Made by a program: the position numbers and the translations under genes. Shown in pieces: positions 1 to 9,288 of a DNA stretch of 64,000 nucleotides (position 1 is the first letter of the stretch; the number at the start of each line of letters is the position of its first letter). Source of the DNA: Streptococcus cristatus (GTDB lineage: Bacteria > Bacillota > Bacilli > Lactobacillales > Streptococcaceae); NCBI RefSeq assembly GCF_003943465.1, contig NZ_RJPR01000001.1:1-64000 (forward strand), in the 5' to 3' direction. Under the pieces are notes generated by a model. That model ran no database searches. It was not told where the DNA came from and saw nothing but the letters and a program-made list of their open reading frames with translations.

Positions 1-177
1 CAAAAAGGAAGCCCACTAGCAGAGCGTTATTACCAGATTCGAAGCAGGAGAGGACCGCAAAAAGCAACTATTGCACTCGCACATCAACTTCTTAAAATAG
101 CTTATATCCTTTTGAAAGAAAATCTCACTTATCAGGAGTTTGTGCTACAAAAAAGGCTACTAGAGACGAGCCAGTAG
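1..177 (+). mobile_element. 3' end of an IS110-family transposase (partial)
   Basis: Frame 1 is open from the window edge to a TAG at 175-177 (58 codons). The peptide carries the pattern RSRRGPQKATIALAHQLLKI followed by AYILLK, typical of the C-terminal end of the IS110/IS116/IS902 transposase family, which uses a DEDD-type recombinase. The N-terminal part lies outside the window, so it cannot be said whether the element is intact. No terminal inverted repeat is seen, as expected for this family. Confidence 0.75.
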
Positions 178-249
178 CCTAATACAATTTTTTCACTTTC
201 ATTATATCACAAGGGGAGTCTTTTTGCGCTCTTTTGAGTTTTCGTATAA

Positions 250-414
250 AAAGTCCTAGACTCTTCAATTGTCTTTGGATTGTAGAGCAAGACGCAGTGG
301 TTGAGTGGGCTCTACTACGCTTATTTTATCAGCTTTTACAGCCCTACTCAACTGTGCGGAGGTGGGACGACGAAATCGAATTCTAACGAATTACCGATTT
401 CTGTCCCACTCTCT
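250..414 (+). repeat. Dispersed ~175 bp intergenic repeat, copy A
   Basis: First of four copies in the window (others at 9111-9286, 36322-36494 and 50872-51051). It reads from a shortened left end (AAGTCCTAGACTC), through a conserved core containing GCAAGACGCAGTGG and GAGTGGGCTCTACTA, to a right-end hairpin with GTGGGAC/GTCCCAC arms and a nested GAAATCG/CGATTTC stem. The left arm (AGAGGCTGGGAC) is truncated compared with copies C and D. Such hairpins can act as terminators; here it lies just downstream of the DUF896 gene. Confidence 0.85.
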
Positions 415-427
415 CTTTTTCTTGTTG

Positions 428-685
428 TTATGAATTTGGATCATCCAAACTGCGGCCATGAAGACCTTTCTCGCGTTGAACTTGACGCAATTTTTCAGGT
501 GTCACATCATTGCCTTCCTCGTCGACAATCTTGATGCCTTCAATATGATGGCGAACAGAGCGACGGTAGCCTTCGATGTACTCTTCACGAAGCTTGGCTT
601 GTTCCACTTTTTCCTCAGCAGTTAAGCCTTCGGTTTTTTTCTTTTTAGCCAGTTCGTTGATGCGTTCAATTTTTTTAGGATCCAT
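428..685 (-). CDS. DUF896 (YnzC/UPF0291) family protein
   Basis: 85-residue, highly charged protein that starts [15 protein letters not shown] and has the conserved stretch [19 protein letters not shown], the helical-hairpin signature of the DUF896/YnzC family. B. subtilis YnzC is a small helical protein of unknown molecular role, so no function is assigned. An AAGAGAGG ribosome-binding site precedes the ATG. It lies 20 bp downstream of glyS on the same strand and may be cotranscribed with glyQS. Confidence 0.85.
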   Translation of the reverse strand: MDPKKIERINELAKKKKTEGLTAEEKVEQAKLREEYIEGYRRSVRHHIEGIKIVDEEGNDVTPEKLRQVQREKGLHGRSLDDPNS

Positions 686-705
686 GATTCTACCTCTCTT
701 ACCTG

Positions 706-2745
706 TTATTTGGTATTAATCTGATTAAACTGGGCCAGCTGTCCCGCCTTTGCTGTCAGAGATGCGAGGAGAGCTAGGCGGTTGTTACGCACAGCCTCAT
801 CTTCTACCATGACCATGGTGTGGTCAAAGAAAGAGTCAATAACTGGACTGAGGGCAAAGAGTTGGTCCAGATTGGCAGCTAAGTCAGCTGTCAACTCCAC
901 TTTTTCAATGGCCGCAGCCAGGTCTTTTTCCTCTTGATTTTCAAAGAGAGCTGGATTGACAGCTGTCTGCCCTTGAGCTTTCTCAGCTAGATTGAAGACT
1001 CGAGACAGGCTTTCCACTGCTGACTTAAAGTTGTCTTCTTTGGCTTTTTCCGCTAGAAGCGCAGCTGTTTCTACCAAATCGCGTACAACGAAGTGAGTGC
1101 TTTGAAGAACAGCTGTCACGATATCTTTCGGAATACTGCGATCCATCATCTTCTCAACACGGGCACGGAAGAAGTCCAGCACAGCCTCTTGATTGTCATA
1201 ACTTAGACTATCAAACTTCAGTTCGTAAAGTCGACCAAGAAGCTGGGCCAAGTCAATGTTCCAACCAAACTTGTCCAAGATACGCACGACACCCTGAGTC
1301 GCACGGCGTAGTGCATACGGGTCATTGGAACCGCTTGGAATCAAGCCAACTGAGAAGAAGGACAGAATGGTATCCAGCTTATCAGCCAGAGCCAAGACGG
1401 CTCCGACCTTGGTGTCAGGCAATTCGCCATCGGCTGAAGTCGGCATATAGTGCTCCCGAATGGCAGCTGCGACCGCAGCATTCTCACCAGCCAGCAGAGC
1501 ATACTTTTCACCCATGATACCTTGCAGCTCATCAAATTCCCCAACCATGCCAGTCAGCAAATCAAACTTATAAATAGCCGCTGCACGAGCCAAGTCAGCT
1601 GTCTCCTCAGCATCCAATCCTGCCTCTTGTGCCAAGAGAGCAGCAATCTTGCCAGTCCGCTCCATATGCTCTGCCAGAGAGCCTATCTTTTCATGGAAGG
1701 TCACATTGCTCAGCTTTTCAACCAAGTCAGCAATAGCCAGCTTTTGGTCTTCCCGCCAGAAGAATTCCCCATCTTCCAGACGAGCCACCAATACTTTCTC
1801 ATTTCCCTTGATGACATTTTCCAGATGCTCTGCATTTCCGTTGCGGACAGAGATGAAGTGCGGCAAAAGTTTGCCTTCAGCATCGCGCACAACAAAGTAA
1901 CGCTGGTGCTCTTTCATGGAAGTTACCAAGACTTCCTCAGGCACTTCTAAGTATTTGGCATCAAAATTACCCAAGAAAGCAGTTGGATATTCTACCAGAT
2001 TCAAGACTTCATTGAGCAGGTCTTCGTCAATCTCGATAGAAACACCGTGCTCCTGCTCTAATGCCCGAATCTGTTCAATAATCATCTTTTCCCGCTCAAG
2101 AGGATTGGTAATGACAAACTGAGCCCGTAGGTCATCTTCATAGGAATTTGCTGAAGCAATCTCTGTTTCTTGCCCCAAAAAGCGATGTCCACGACTAGTA
2201 CGACCGCTCTTGATGTCCAAGAAATCCAAGTCAAAGGCCCGCTCATCTAAGAGTACAGTTAAGGTGTGGACAGGGCGGATGTATTCAAAGGTGTTGTTGG
2301 CCCAGTGCATGCTGACAGGGAATGTCAGAGCTTGCAGGACTTCCGTCACTGCTGGGATGATTTCCTCTACCGGGCGACCGACTTCTTCCTTGGTCACATA
2401 GACGTATTCTTCTCCCTTGATTTCACGGAAAGTAATGTCCTCAACCGTCAAGCCCTTACCACGGACAAAACCTTCGGCAGCCTTGGTAAAGTTACCATCT
2501 GCGTCCAGTGCGATTTTCTTAGAAGGGCCTTTAAAATCTTCTGTTAAGTCGGACTGCTTGTCCGCCAAGCCAACCACGCGCACCGCCAAACGACGAGGCG
2601 TTGAGAACATTTCAATTTTCTCAAAGGTCAGACGATGGTCTGTCAGGAAGGCTCCCATCTTGTCGCGCAGCTGCTTCATGCTCGGTGTCACGACATAGGC
2701 TGGCATTTCCTCCAAGCCTAGTTCAACTAATAAATTTTTTACCAT
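706..2745 (-). CDS. glyS: Glycine--tRNA ligase beta subunit
   Basis: 679 residues, normal length for GlyS. The beta subunit joins GlyQ in the alpha2beta2 glycyl-tRNA synthetase that charges tRNA-Gly; it carries tRNA-recognition functions, with an HD-type region in the middle and an anticodon-binding C-terminus. The start ([21 protein letters not shown]) and the C-terminal block [20 protein letters not shown] are typical of the family. A GGAGGGAG Shine-Dalgarno precedes the ATG. Only 2 bp separate it from glyQ, so the two are translated from one transcript controlled by the upstream T-box. Confidence 0.97.
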   Translation of the reverse strand: MVKNLLVELGLEEMPAYVVTPSMKQLRDKMGAFLTDHRLTFEKIEMFSTPRRLAVRVVGLADKQSDLTEDFKGPSKKIALDADGNFTKAAEGFVRGKGLTVEDITFREIKGEEYVYVTKEEVGRPVEEIIPAVTEVLQALTFPVSMHWANNTFEYIRPVHTLTVLLDERAFDLDFLDIKSGRTSRGHRFLGQETEIASANSYEDDLRAQFVITNPLEREKMIIEQIRALEQEHGVSIEIDEDLLNEVLNLVEYPTAFLGNFDAKYLEVPEEVLVTSMKEHQRYFVVRDAEGKLLPHFISVRNGNAEHLENVIKGNEKVLVARLEDGEFFWREDQKLAIADLVEKLSNVTFHEKIGSLAEHMERTGKIAALLAQEAGLDAEETADLARAAAIYKFDLLTGMVGEFDELQGIMGEKYALLAGENAAVAAAIREHYMPTSADGELPDTKVGAVLALADKLDTILSFFSVGLIPSGSNDPYALRRATQGVVRILDKFGWNIDLAQLLGRLYELKFDSLSYDNQEAVLDFFRARVEKMMDRSIPKDIVTAVLQSTHFVVRDLVETAALLAEKAKEDNFKSAVESLSRVFNLAEKAQGQTAVNPALFENQEEKDLAAAIEKVELTADLAANLDQLFALSPVIDSFFDHTMVMVEDEAVRNNRLALLASLTAKAGQLAQFNQINTK

Positions 2746-2747
2746 GA

Positions 2748-3665
2748 TTATTCTCCCTCCTCTGCCAAGAGTTTCTCGCGAGTCTCTGCATCCAAAAGTG
2801 GGTAGCCTAGACGCTTGCGCTCAGCAACAAAGGTCTTAGCCACAACACGAGCCAGATTACGAATACGAGCGATGTAACCAGCACGCTCTGTCACAGATAC
2901 AGCACCACGCGCATCCAAGAGGTTAAAGGTATGCGAGCATTTGAGAACATAGTCATAGGCCGGGTGCACTAGATGCTCGTCCAGACAGCGCTTGGCTTCC
3001 GCTTCAAACTTCTCAAAATTCCCCAAGAGCAAGTCTTGGTCGCTGACCTCAAAGCTGTATTTGGAATGTTCATACTCAGGATGAGTGAAAATTTCGCCGT
3101 ACTTAACGCCATCAGCCCACTCAATGTCATAGACTGAGTCCACTTCTTGGATATAAGAAGCCAGACGCTCCAGACCATAAGTCACCTCAGCAGTCACCGG
3201 CTGAGTTGGCAGACCTCCGACCTGCTGGAAGTATGTGAACTGAGTGATTTCCATACCATCCAGCCAGACTTCCCAGCCCAGACCAGCCGAGCCAGTTGAC
3301 GGATTTTCCCAGTTATCCTCGACAAAGCGGATGTCGTGCTCCAGCGGATTGATACCCAAGAGCTCCAAAGACTGCAAATAAAGTTCTTGGATATTGCTTG
3401 GAGACGGCTTCATGACTACCTGAAATTGATGGTGCTGATAAAGACGGTTCGGATTTTCCCCATAACGACCATCTGCTGGTCGGCGAGACGGCTCTACATA
3501 GGCCGCATTCCAAGGCTCTGGCCCAATAGCCCGCAGGAAGGTATAGGGACTCATGGTTCCCGCCCCCTTCTCATTATCATAAGCCTGCATGAGCATACAG
3601 CCTTGGTCATTCCAGAACTGCTGTAAAGTCAAGATAATTTCTTGAAAAGTCAATTTTTTAGACAT
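2748..3665 (-). CDS. glyQ: Glycine--tRNA ligase alpha subunit
   Basis: 305 residues, the usual length. This is the catalytic class II core subunit that forms glycyl-adenylate with ATP. Family-specific stretches are clear: [20 protein letters not shown] near the N-terminus and [20 protein letters not shown] at about residues 43-62. The start codon has an AAAGGAG ribosome-binding site. It is the first gene of the glyQ-glyS(-DUF896) unit and sits behind a T-box leader. Confidence 0.97.
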   Translation of the reverse strand: MSKKLTFQEIILTLQQFWNDQGCMLMQAYDNEKGAGTMSPYTFLRAIGPEPWNAAYVEPSRRPADGRYGENPNRLYQHHQFQVVMKPSPSNIQELYLQSLELLGINPLEHDIRFVEDNWENPSTGSAGLGWEVWLDGMEITQFTYFQQVGGLPTQPVTAEVTYGLERLASYIQEVDSVYDIEWADGVKYGEIFTHPEYEHSKYSFEVSDQDLLLGNFEKFEAEAKRCLDEHLVHPAYDYVLKCSHTFNLLDARGAVSVTERAGYIARIRNLARVVAKTFVAERKRLGYPLLDAETREKLLAEEGE

Positions 3666-3689
3666 TTGTTACTCCTTTATTTTTATTTC

Positions 3690-3906
3690 TAGCACTAGGC
3701 TCATCCTCTGTTCTGTTTGAACAAGCAAAAGAACCACATCCGACACTCCTAGGCTATTTACCTAGGGGCGTCAAGACGCGGTTCCACCCTAATTTATTAC
3801 TTCATTACTTTTGAAATTATAACCGAAAGCGCCATCTGCACTGCTTCCCTATCCGGCTCCCACCAACCCAGACTCGCTAAAAAGTAGACAATGAGAATTC
3901 TCTCTG
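3690..3906 (-). promoter_or_regulatory. Glycine T-box leader of glyQS
   Basis: On the minus strand the leader holds the T-box core AGGGTGGAACCGCGTC (around 3774-3790). The segment GAACCGCGTC can pair over 10 bp with a downstream GATGTGGTTC (3732-3741), followed by TTTT. This makes the usual terminator that competes with the antiterminator bound by uncharged tRNA. A GGC triplet in the Stem I region (GCAGATGGCGC) is the likely glycine specifier, but this is only inferred from position. A second internal hairpin with CCTAGG arms lies between the terminator arms. Confidence 0.88.
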
Positions 3907-3912
3907 TAAAAG

Positions 3913-3941
3913 ATTATAGCAGAAAATAGATAATTTGTAAA
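3913..3941 (-). promoter_or_regulatory. SigA promoter of glyQS
   Basis: On the minus strand: TTTACA (3936-3941), 17 bp spacer, TATAAT (3913-3918). It sits immediately upstream of the T-box leader. Confidence 0.75.
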
Positions 3942-4183
3942 ATACTTCTTGAGCTTCAGCTATAAATTCTTCCTATGTAAATTATAAATTTACTTTCTAT
4001 CAATTTATCAGATAAGCATTTTCATAGAAATTTTCAAACACTTTCATATATTAACCTATTTACTTTAAAAACCTATTCTTTATCTAATTATTTATTAGGA
4101 AGAAACAGCCAGAAAAGCTTGATAGAATAGGATTTCTCTACAAAAATAAACTTTGAAAATCCTTGTTACTTTGACTCAGGTAC

Positions 4184-4212
4184 TTGCATTTTTCATGAAA
4201 ACGTTTTATAAT
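4184..4212 (+). promoter_or_regulatory. manLMN promoter with overlapping cre-like site
   Basis: TTGCAT (4184-4189), 17 bp spacer, TATAAT (4207-4212). Between and overlapping them is TGAAAACGTTTTAT (from 4196), close to the CcpA cre consensus TGWNANCGNTNWCA. This suggests CcpA-dependent control of the PTS operon. The 3942-4183 stretch upstream is AT-rich and shows no gene. Confidence 0.7.
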
Positions 4213-4275
4213 AATAGTTAGCCTTAAAGTTTTCTTAAACTTAAGTCAAACATTTTATAAGGAGGAAAAACAATA

Positions 4276-5265
4276 ATGAGTATTGGAATCATTATTGCCA
4301 GCCACGGTGAATTTGCTGCCGGCATTCATCAGTCAGGTTCTATGATTTTTGGTGAGCAAGAAAAAGTTCAAGTTGTAACTTTCATGCCAAACGAAGGTCC
4401 TGATGATCTGTATGCAAAATTCAATGACGCTGTGGCTTCGTTTGATGCGAACGATGAGGTATTGGTCTTGGCTGACCTTTGGAGTGGGTCTCCATTTAAC
4501 CAAGCTAGCCGTGTCATGGGTGAAAATCCAGACCGCAAGTTCGCTATTATTACAGGTTTGAACTTGCCTATGCTAATTCAAGCCTACACAGAGCGCATGA
4601 TGGATGCAAACGCTGGCGTAGATGCTGTCGTTGCAAACATTATTAAGGAAGCTAAGGAAGGCGTAAAAGCACTCCCAGAAGAGCTAAATCCAGTCCTAGA
4701 AAGCGCTGCTCCTGCTGCTGCACCAGTTGCTCAAGCAGCTATCCCAGAAGGAACTGTTATCGGAGACGGCCAGCTCAAAATCAACCTTGCTCGTATCGAT
4801 ACTCGTTTGTTGCACGGACAAGTTGCGACAGCTTGGACTCCAGATTCAAAAGCAGACCGTATCATCGTAGCTTCTGACTCAGTAGCTAAAGATGAACTTC
4901 GTAAAGAACTCATCAAACAAGCTGCACCTGGTAATGTTAAAGCAAACGTTGTTCCAATTGATAAGCTGATTGCTGTCTCAAAAGATCCACGCTTTGGTAA
5001 TACGCACGCTCTTATCTTATTTGAAACTCCGCAAGATGCCCTACGCGCTATCGAAGGCGGTGTGCCAATCAAGACTCTCAACGTCGGCTCAATGGCTCAC
5101 TCAACTGGTAAGACAATGGTCAACAACGTTCTGTCAATGGACAAGGACGATGTGGCAACTTACGAAAAATTACGTGATCTCGGAGTTGAATTCGACGTAC
5201 GTAAAGTACCAAATGACTCTAAGAAAGATTTGTTTGACTTAATTAACAAAGCCAACGTTCAATAA
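4276..5265 (+). CDS. manL: Mannose/glucose PTS EIIAB component
   Basis: 329 residues with two fused phosphotransfer domains. The EIIA domain is at about 1-130, with its phospho-His in [10 protein letters not shown] (His10). An Ala/Pro-rich linker around 143-158 leads to the EIIB domain with phospho-His in [10 protein letters not shown] (His180). EIIA takes phosphate from HPr and EIIB passes it to the sugar crossing the IIC/IID membrane part. In streptococci this is the main glucose/mannose uptake route and also has regulatory effects on carbon use. AAGGAGG ribosome-binding site; first gene of manLMN. Confidence 0.96.
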   Translation: MSIGIIIASHGEFAAGIHQSGSMIFGEQEKVQVVTFMPNEGPDDLYAKFNDAVASFDANDEVLVLADLWSGSPFNQASRVMGENPDRKFAIITGLNLPMLIQAYTERMMDANAGVDAVVANIIKEAKEGVKALPEELNPVLESAAPAAAPVAQAAIPEGTVIGDGQLKINLARIDTRLLHGQVATAWTPDSKADRIIVASDSVAKDELRKELIKQAAPGNVKANVVPIDKLIAVSKDPRFGNTHALILFETPQDALRAIEGGVPIKTLNVGSMAHSTGKTMVNNVLSMDKDDVATYEKLRDLGVEFDVRKVPNDSKKDLFDLINKANVQ

Positions 5266-5309
5266 TCTGAAACGTTTCGCTCTCATATTATTATGAAAGG
5301 ATTTAAAAC

Positions 5310-6116
5310 ATGTCTATTATTTCTATGGTTTTAGTAGTCTTTGTTGCCTTCCTAGCTGGTCTTGAAGGTATCTTGGACCAATTCCAATTCCACCAACCGC
5401 TGGTTGCTTGTACCTTGATTGGACTGGTAACTGGTAATTTGGCAGCCGGTGTTATGCTGGGTGGCTCTCTCCAGCTGATCGCTCTTGGCTGGGCTAATAT
5501 CGGAGCTGCTGTAGCACCTGATGCGGCCCTCGCTTCTGTTGCCGCTGCCATCATCATGGTACTGGGTGGAGACTTCTCAAGCAAAGGAATCGCTGTAGCA
5601 CAAGGTGTTGCTATTCCACTTGCTGTTGCTGGTCTCTTCTTGACTATGATTGTCCGTACTTTGTCAGTCGGTTTGGTTCACGGTGCAGATGCTGCTGCGA
5701 AAAAAGGAGACTTCAAAGGCGTTGAACGCGCTCACTTCATCGCTCTCTTCATGCAAGGAGCACGCATTGCTATCCCTGCAGCACTGCTTTTGATGATTCC
5801 TGCTGAGTCTGTTAAATCTGCTCTTGAAGCTATGCCAGCTTGGCTATCAGAAGGTATGCAAATCGGTGGTGGTATGGTCGTTGCCGTTGGTTATGCCATG
5901 GTTATCAACATGATGGCAACTCGTGAAGTATGGCCATTCTTCGCTATTGGTTTCGCTTTGGCTGCTGTCAGCGAACTCACTCTAATTGCCCTTGGTGCAA
6001 TTGGTGTCGCTATTGCCCTCATCTACCTTGCCCTGTCTAAAAAAGGCGGAAATGGTGGTAGCGGAGCAACAGCTTCATCTAACGATCCAATCGGCGACAT
6101 CCTAGAAGACTACTAA
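5310..6116 (+). CDS. manM: Mannose PTS EIIC component
   Basis: 268 residues, a polytopic membrane protein of the EII-Man/sorbose IIC family, the usual length. It begins with the hydrophobic MSIISMVLVVFVAFLAGLEG and carries the conserved QFHQPLVACTLIGLVTGN. Together with IID it forms the sugar-translocating channel. It lies 44 bp downstream of manL and has an AAAGGA ribosome-binding site. Confidence 0.96.
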   Translation: MSIISMVLVVFVAFLAGLEGILDQFQFHQPLVACTLIGLVTGNLAAGVMLGGSLQLIALGWANIGAAVAPDAALASVAAAIIMVLGGDFSSKGIAVAQGVAIPLAVAGLFLTMIVRTLSVGLVHGADAAAKKGDFKGVERAHFIALFMQGARIAIPAALLLMIPAESVKSALEAMPAWLSEGMQIGGGMVVAVGYAMVINMMATREVWPFFAIGFALAAVSELTLIALGAIGVAIALIYLALSKKGGNGGSGATASSNDPIGDILEDY

Positions 6117-6134
6117 GAAAGGAGACACACTATC

Positions 6135-7076
6135 ATGACAGAATTAAATACTGTAAAATCTGATGAGTCAGGAAAATTGACTCTTTCAAAGGCTGACCGT
6201 CAAAAAGTTTGGTGGCGTTCTACTTTCTTGCAAGGTTCTTGGAACTACGAACGTATGCAAAACCTGGGCTGGGCTTATTCACTGATTCCAGCCATTAAGA
6301 AACTTTATACTAAAAAAGAAGATCAAGCTGCTGCTCTTGAGCGTCACTTGGAATTCTTCAATACTCACCCGTATGTTGCAGCTCCAATCATCGGAGTTAC
6401 ACTTGCACTTGAAGAAGAAAAAGCAAATGGTGCAGCAATTGACGATGCGGCTATCCAAGGGGTTAAAATCGGCATGATGGGACCTCTGGCTGGTATCGGA
6501 GACCCTGTCTTCTGGTTCACAGTTCGTCCTATCCTTGGTGCACTTGGGGCATCTCTTGCTTTGACAGGAAATATCATCGGTCCACTTATCTTCTTTGTAG
6601 CTTGGAATGCTATCCGTATGACTTTCCTCTGGTACACACAAGAATTGGGCTACAAGGCTGGTTCTGAAATCACTAAAGACATGTCTGGTGGTATCCTCCA
6701 AGACATTACCAAAGGCGCTTCAATCCTAGGTATGTTTATCTTGGCTGTTCTGGTTGAGCGCTGGGTATCAATTAAGTTTGTCTTTAACGTTTCATCTGTT
6801 AAGCTAGATGATAAAGCATATATCCATTGGGACAAATTGTCTAGTGGCTATAAGGGTATCCAAGAAGCCTTTGCTCAAGTAGGTCAAGGACTATCTCAAA
6901 CCCCTGAAAAAGTTACAACTTTCCAACAAAACTTGGATTCCTTGATTCCTGGTTTGATGGGGCTGCTTCTAACTTTCGCTTGTATGTGGTTGCTTAAGAA
7001 GAAAGTATCCCCTATCACTATCATCATCGCTCTCTTTGTAGTTGGTGTACTAGCTCACGTTGCTGGTTTGATGTAA
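6135..7076 (+). CDS. manN: Mannose PTS EIID component
   Basis: 313 residues, EII-Man IID family. The cytoplasmic N-terminal part (RSTFLQGSWNYERMQNLGW) and the stretch GIDGIGDPVF-like MMGPLAGIGDPVFWFTVRP are family signatures; hydrophobic segments follow, ending near the C-terminus. It completes the IIC/IID membrane complex and, in related species, is a receptor for class IIa bacteriocins (known for the family, not shown here). Preceded by AAAGGAG. Confidence 0.96.
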   Translation: MTELNTVKSDESGKLTLSKADRQKVWWRSTFLQGSWNYERMQNLGWAYSLIPAIKKLYTKKEDQAAALERHLEFFNTHPYVAAPIIGVTLALEEEKANGAAIDDAAIQGVKIGMMGPLAGIGDPVFWFTVRPILGALGASLALTGNIIGPLIFFVAWNAIRMTFLWYTQELGYKAGSEITKDMSGGILQDITKGASILGMFILAVLVERWVSIKFVFNVSSVKLDDKAYIHWDKLSSGYKGIQEAFAQVGQGLSQTPEKVTTFQQNLDSLIPGLMGLLLTFACMWLLKKKVSPITIIIALFVVGVLAHVAGLM

Positions 7077-7078
7077 TC

Positions 7079-7104
7079 AAAAAGAAGGTTTCGGCCTTCT
7101 TTTT
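7079..7104 (+). terminator. manLMN terminator
   Basis: AAGAAGG-TTTC-GGCCTTCTT hairpin followed by TTTTT, directly after the manN stop. It reads as a terminator on both strands. Confidence 0.85.
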
Positions 7105-7146
7105 ATTGTGGTATAATAGCTATATCATTTAAAAGGGAGATGTTCT

Positions 7147-7518
7147 ATGGCGCAATCGCAAAATAAATCGATTGAATTTCAAACGACAGGAGTTTCCTAT
7201 CTGGGTTTGGGTGGCAAGGTTGGGAAGTTTTTGGTCGGTGATGTCGCACTGGAATTCTACGCTGACGCCAATGTAGAAGACTATATCCAGCTACCTTGGT
7301 CTAGCATTCAGCAGATCGGTGCCAATGTCTCTGGGAAAAATATCAGTCGACATTTCGAAGTGTTTACGGATAAGGGCAAGTTTCTCTTTGCCTCAAAAGA
7401 CACTGGAAAGATTCTCAAAATTGCACGGCAACATATCGGGAATGAGAAAGTCGTCAAATTGCCTACTTTGATCCAAACAATTGGCCAATTCTTTAAAAAT
7501 CTATTTGCAAAAAAATAG
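7147..7518 (+). CDS. manO: DUF956 family protein (ManO)
   Basis: 123 residues, a DUF956 protein. This family is almost always encoded next to mannose-type PTS genes in Firmicutes. The molecular role is not established; in lactic acid bacteria ManO has been proposed to influence the man operon. It has its own TATAAT at 7112-7117 and GGGAGA ribosome-binding site after the manN terminator, so it can be transcribed separately. Confidence 0.85.
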   Translation: MAQSQNKSIEFQTTGVSYLGLGGKVGKFLVGDVALEFYADANVEDYIQLPWSSIQQIGANVSGKNISRHFEVFTDKGKFLFASKDTGKILKIARQHIGNEKVVKLPTLIQTIGQFFKNLFAKK

Positions 7519-7533
7519 AAAATCCTGTATAAT
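7505..7533 (+). promoter_or_regulatory. Promoter of the serS T-box transcript
   Basis: TTGCAA (7505-7510), 17 bp, TATAAT (7528-7533). The -35 hexamer lies inside the last codons of manO. Confidence 0.78.
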
Positions 7534-7539
7534 CTAGGA

Positions 7540-7725
7540 AACGGATAAGTAAGACTATCGCTTCTTTCAGAAAGTCTGCGGGTGCTGCGAGCAGATAGGA
7601 GCCTAGTGTGAAATTCTACCGTTGCAATACAACTACATACATAATCAAGTGCACACCTGTGAAGTTGGATGGAACCGCGGCCTAGCCGCTCCAACAGTTT
7701 CCTCGGTGTGCTTTTATTTTTGGAG
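7540..7725 (+). promoter_or_regulatory. Serine T-box leader of serS
   Basis: The leader contains the T-box motif TTGGATGGAACCGCGGCC just after 7660. It is flanked by arms GCACACC and GGTGTGC, and the latter runs into TTTTATTTTT, so a terminator can form. The position directly upstream of serS and the seryl enzyme it serves imply tRNA-Ser sensing. The exact specifier codon was not resolved by eye. Confidence 0.88.
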
Positions 7726-7730
7726 GTCTT

Positions 7731-9008
7731 ATGTTAGATTTAAAACGTATTCGTACAGACTTTGATGCTGTCGCAGAGAAATTAGCTACCCGTGGCGTAG
7801 CAGCTGATGTGCTCAATCAAATGAAGGAAATTGATGAGCAACGACGTGATTTGCTGGTGAAAGTAGAAAATCTCAAAGCAGAACGCAACACCGTTTCTGC
7901 AGAGATTGCCCAAGCTAAGCGCAACAAAGAAAATGCAGATGACAAGATTGCAGCCATGCAAAAACTATCTGCTGAAGTCAAGGATTTGGATGCTACTTTG
8001 GCTGAATTGGATGCTAAATTGACCGAGTTCACCACAACCCTGCCAAACATTCCGCACGATAGCGTGCCAGTCGGGGCAGACGAGGATGACAATGTAGAGG
8101 TCCGTCGCTGGGGTACACCGCGCCAATTTGACTTTGAAGCTAAGGCTCACTGGGATTTGGGTGAAGATTTGGATATCCTGGACTGGGAGCGTGGAGCAAA
8201 AGTTACGGGAGCCCGTTTCCTCTTCTACAAGGGCTTGGGAGCTCGTTTGGAGCGCGCTATCTACAACTTCATGCTGGATGAGCATGGCAAAGAAGGTTAT
8301 ACAGAAGTCATCACTCCCTATATGGTCAACCATGACTCTATGTTTGGTACCGGGCAATATCCTAAGTTCAAAGAAGATACGTTTGAACTGAGCGACACTA
8401 ACTTCGTGCTCATTCCGACTGCTGAAGTTCCACTGACCAACTACTATCGAGACGAAATTCTAGACGGCAAAGACTTGCCAATCTACTTCACAGCTATGAG
8501 CCCATCATTCCGTTCTGAAGCTGGTTCTGCTGGTCGTGACACGCGCGGTCTGATCCGCCTACACCAATTCCACAAGGTTGAAATGGTGAAATTTGCCAAG
8601 CCAGAAGAATCTTATGAAGAGCTAGAAAAGATGACTGCCAATGCAGAAAACATCCTGCAAAAGCTCAATCTTCCTTACCGCGTTGTTGCTCTTTCTACTG
8701 GCGACATGGGCTTCTCAGCTGCTAAAACCTACGACTTAGAAGTCTGGATTCCAGCTCAGAACACCTACCGTGAAATCTCTAGCTGCTCTAACACAGAAGA
8801 TTTCCAAGCTCGTCGTGCCCAAATCCGCTACCGTGACGAAGCAGATGGCAAGGTCAAACTCCTCCACACTCTCAATGGTTCTGGATTGGCTGTCGGACGC
8901 ACAGTCGCTGCTATCTTGGAAAATTACCAAAATGAAGATGGTTCTGTGACCATTCCTGAAGTCCTACGTCCTTACATGGGTGGCTTAGAAGTCATCGCAC
9001 CAAAATAA
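7731..9008 (+). CDS. serS: Serine--tRNA ligase
   Basis: 425 residues, normal for SerRS. An N-terminal antiparallel coiled-coil tRNA-binding arm (about 25-105, rich in K/E/A heptads) is followed by the class II catalytic core. Motif 2 is visible in [20 protein letters not shown] and motif 3 near [20 protein letters not shown]. It charges tRNA-Ser and is monocistronic between the T-box and a strong terminator. Confidence 0.97.
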   Translation: MLDLKRIRTDFDAVAEKLATRGVAADVLNQMKEIDEQRRDLLVKVENLKAERNTVSAEIAQAKRNKENADDKIAAMQKLSAEVKDLDATLAELDAKLTEFTTTLPNIPHDSVPVGADEDDNVEVRRWGTPRQFDFEAKAHWDLGEDLDILDWERGAKVTGARFLFYKGLGARLERAIYNFMLDEHGKEGYTEVITPYMVNHDSMFGTGQYPKFKEDTFELSDTNFVLIPTAEVPLTNYYRDEILDGKDLPIYFTAMSPSFRSEAGSAGRDTRGLIRLHQFHKVEMVKFAKPEESYEELEKMTANAENILQKLNLPYRVVALSTGDMGFSAAKTYDLEVWIPAQNTYREISSCSNTEDFQARRAQIRYRDEADGKVKLLHTLNGSGLAVGRTVAAILENYQNEDGSVTIPEVLRPYMGGLEVIAPK

Positions 9009-9014
9009 ACAATG

Positions 9015-9040
9015 AAAGGTCCGAAACAATCGGACCTTTT
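9015..9040 (+). terminator. serS terminator
   Basis: AAAGGTCCG-AAACAAT-CGGACCTTTT hairpin with a T-run, 6 bp after the serS stop. Confidence 0.88.
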
Positions 9041-9110
9041 CTTATTTCTCCTTAAGGAGAAACTCAACAGTTCAAAAAAATAAACGAAATATAGGATTTT
9101 CTACTTTAAA

Positions 9111-9286
9111 AGAGAGTGGGACAGAAATCGGTAATTCGTTAGAATTCGATTTCGTCGTCCCACCTCCGCACAGTTAGTAGGGCTGTAAAAGATGATGAAA
9201 TCAGCGTAGTAGAGCCCACTCAGCCACTGCGTCTTGCTCTACAATCCAAAGAAAAGAGGCTAGGACTTTTGTCCCAGCCTCTTTTC
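9111..9286 (-). repeat. Dispersed ~175 bp intergenic repeat, copy B
   Basis: Full-length copy inverted relative to copies A and C. It starts with the GAGTGGGACAGAAATCGG hairpin and ends with GAGGCTAGGACTTTTGTCCC plus AGCCTC, a second hairpin. It lies right at the 3' end of the oligopeptide-binding lipoprotein gene (stop at 9289) and probably supplies its terminator. Confidence 0.88.
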
Positions 9287-9288
9287 TT

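Noticed and set aside
301..534. Open frame of 77 codons across repeat copy A
   Set aside because: It lies over the dispersed repeat and antisense to the DUF896 gene; no homologous protein pattern is visible.
1311..1950. Long plus-strand frames inside glyS
   Set aside because: They are shadow frames of a well-supported gene on the other strand.
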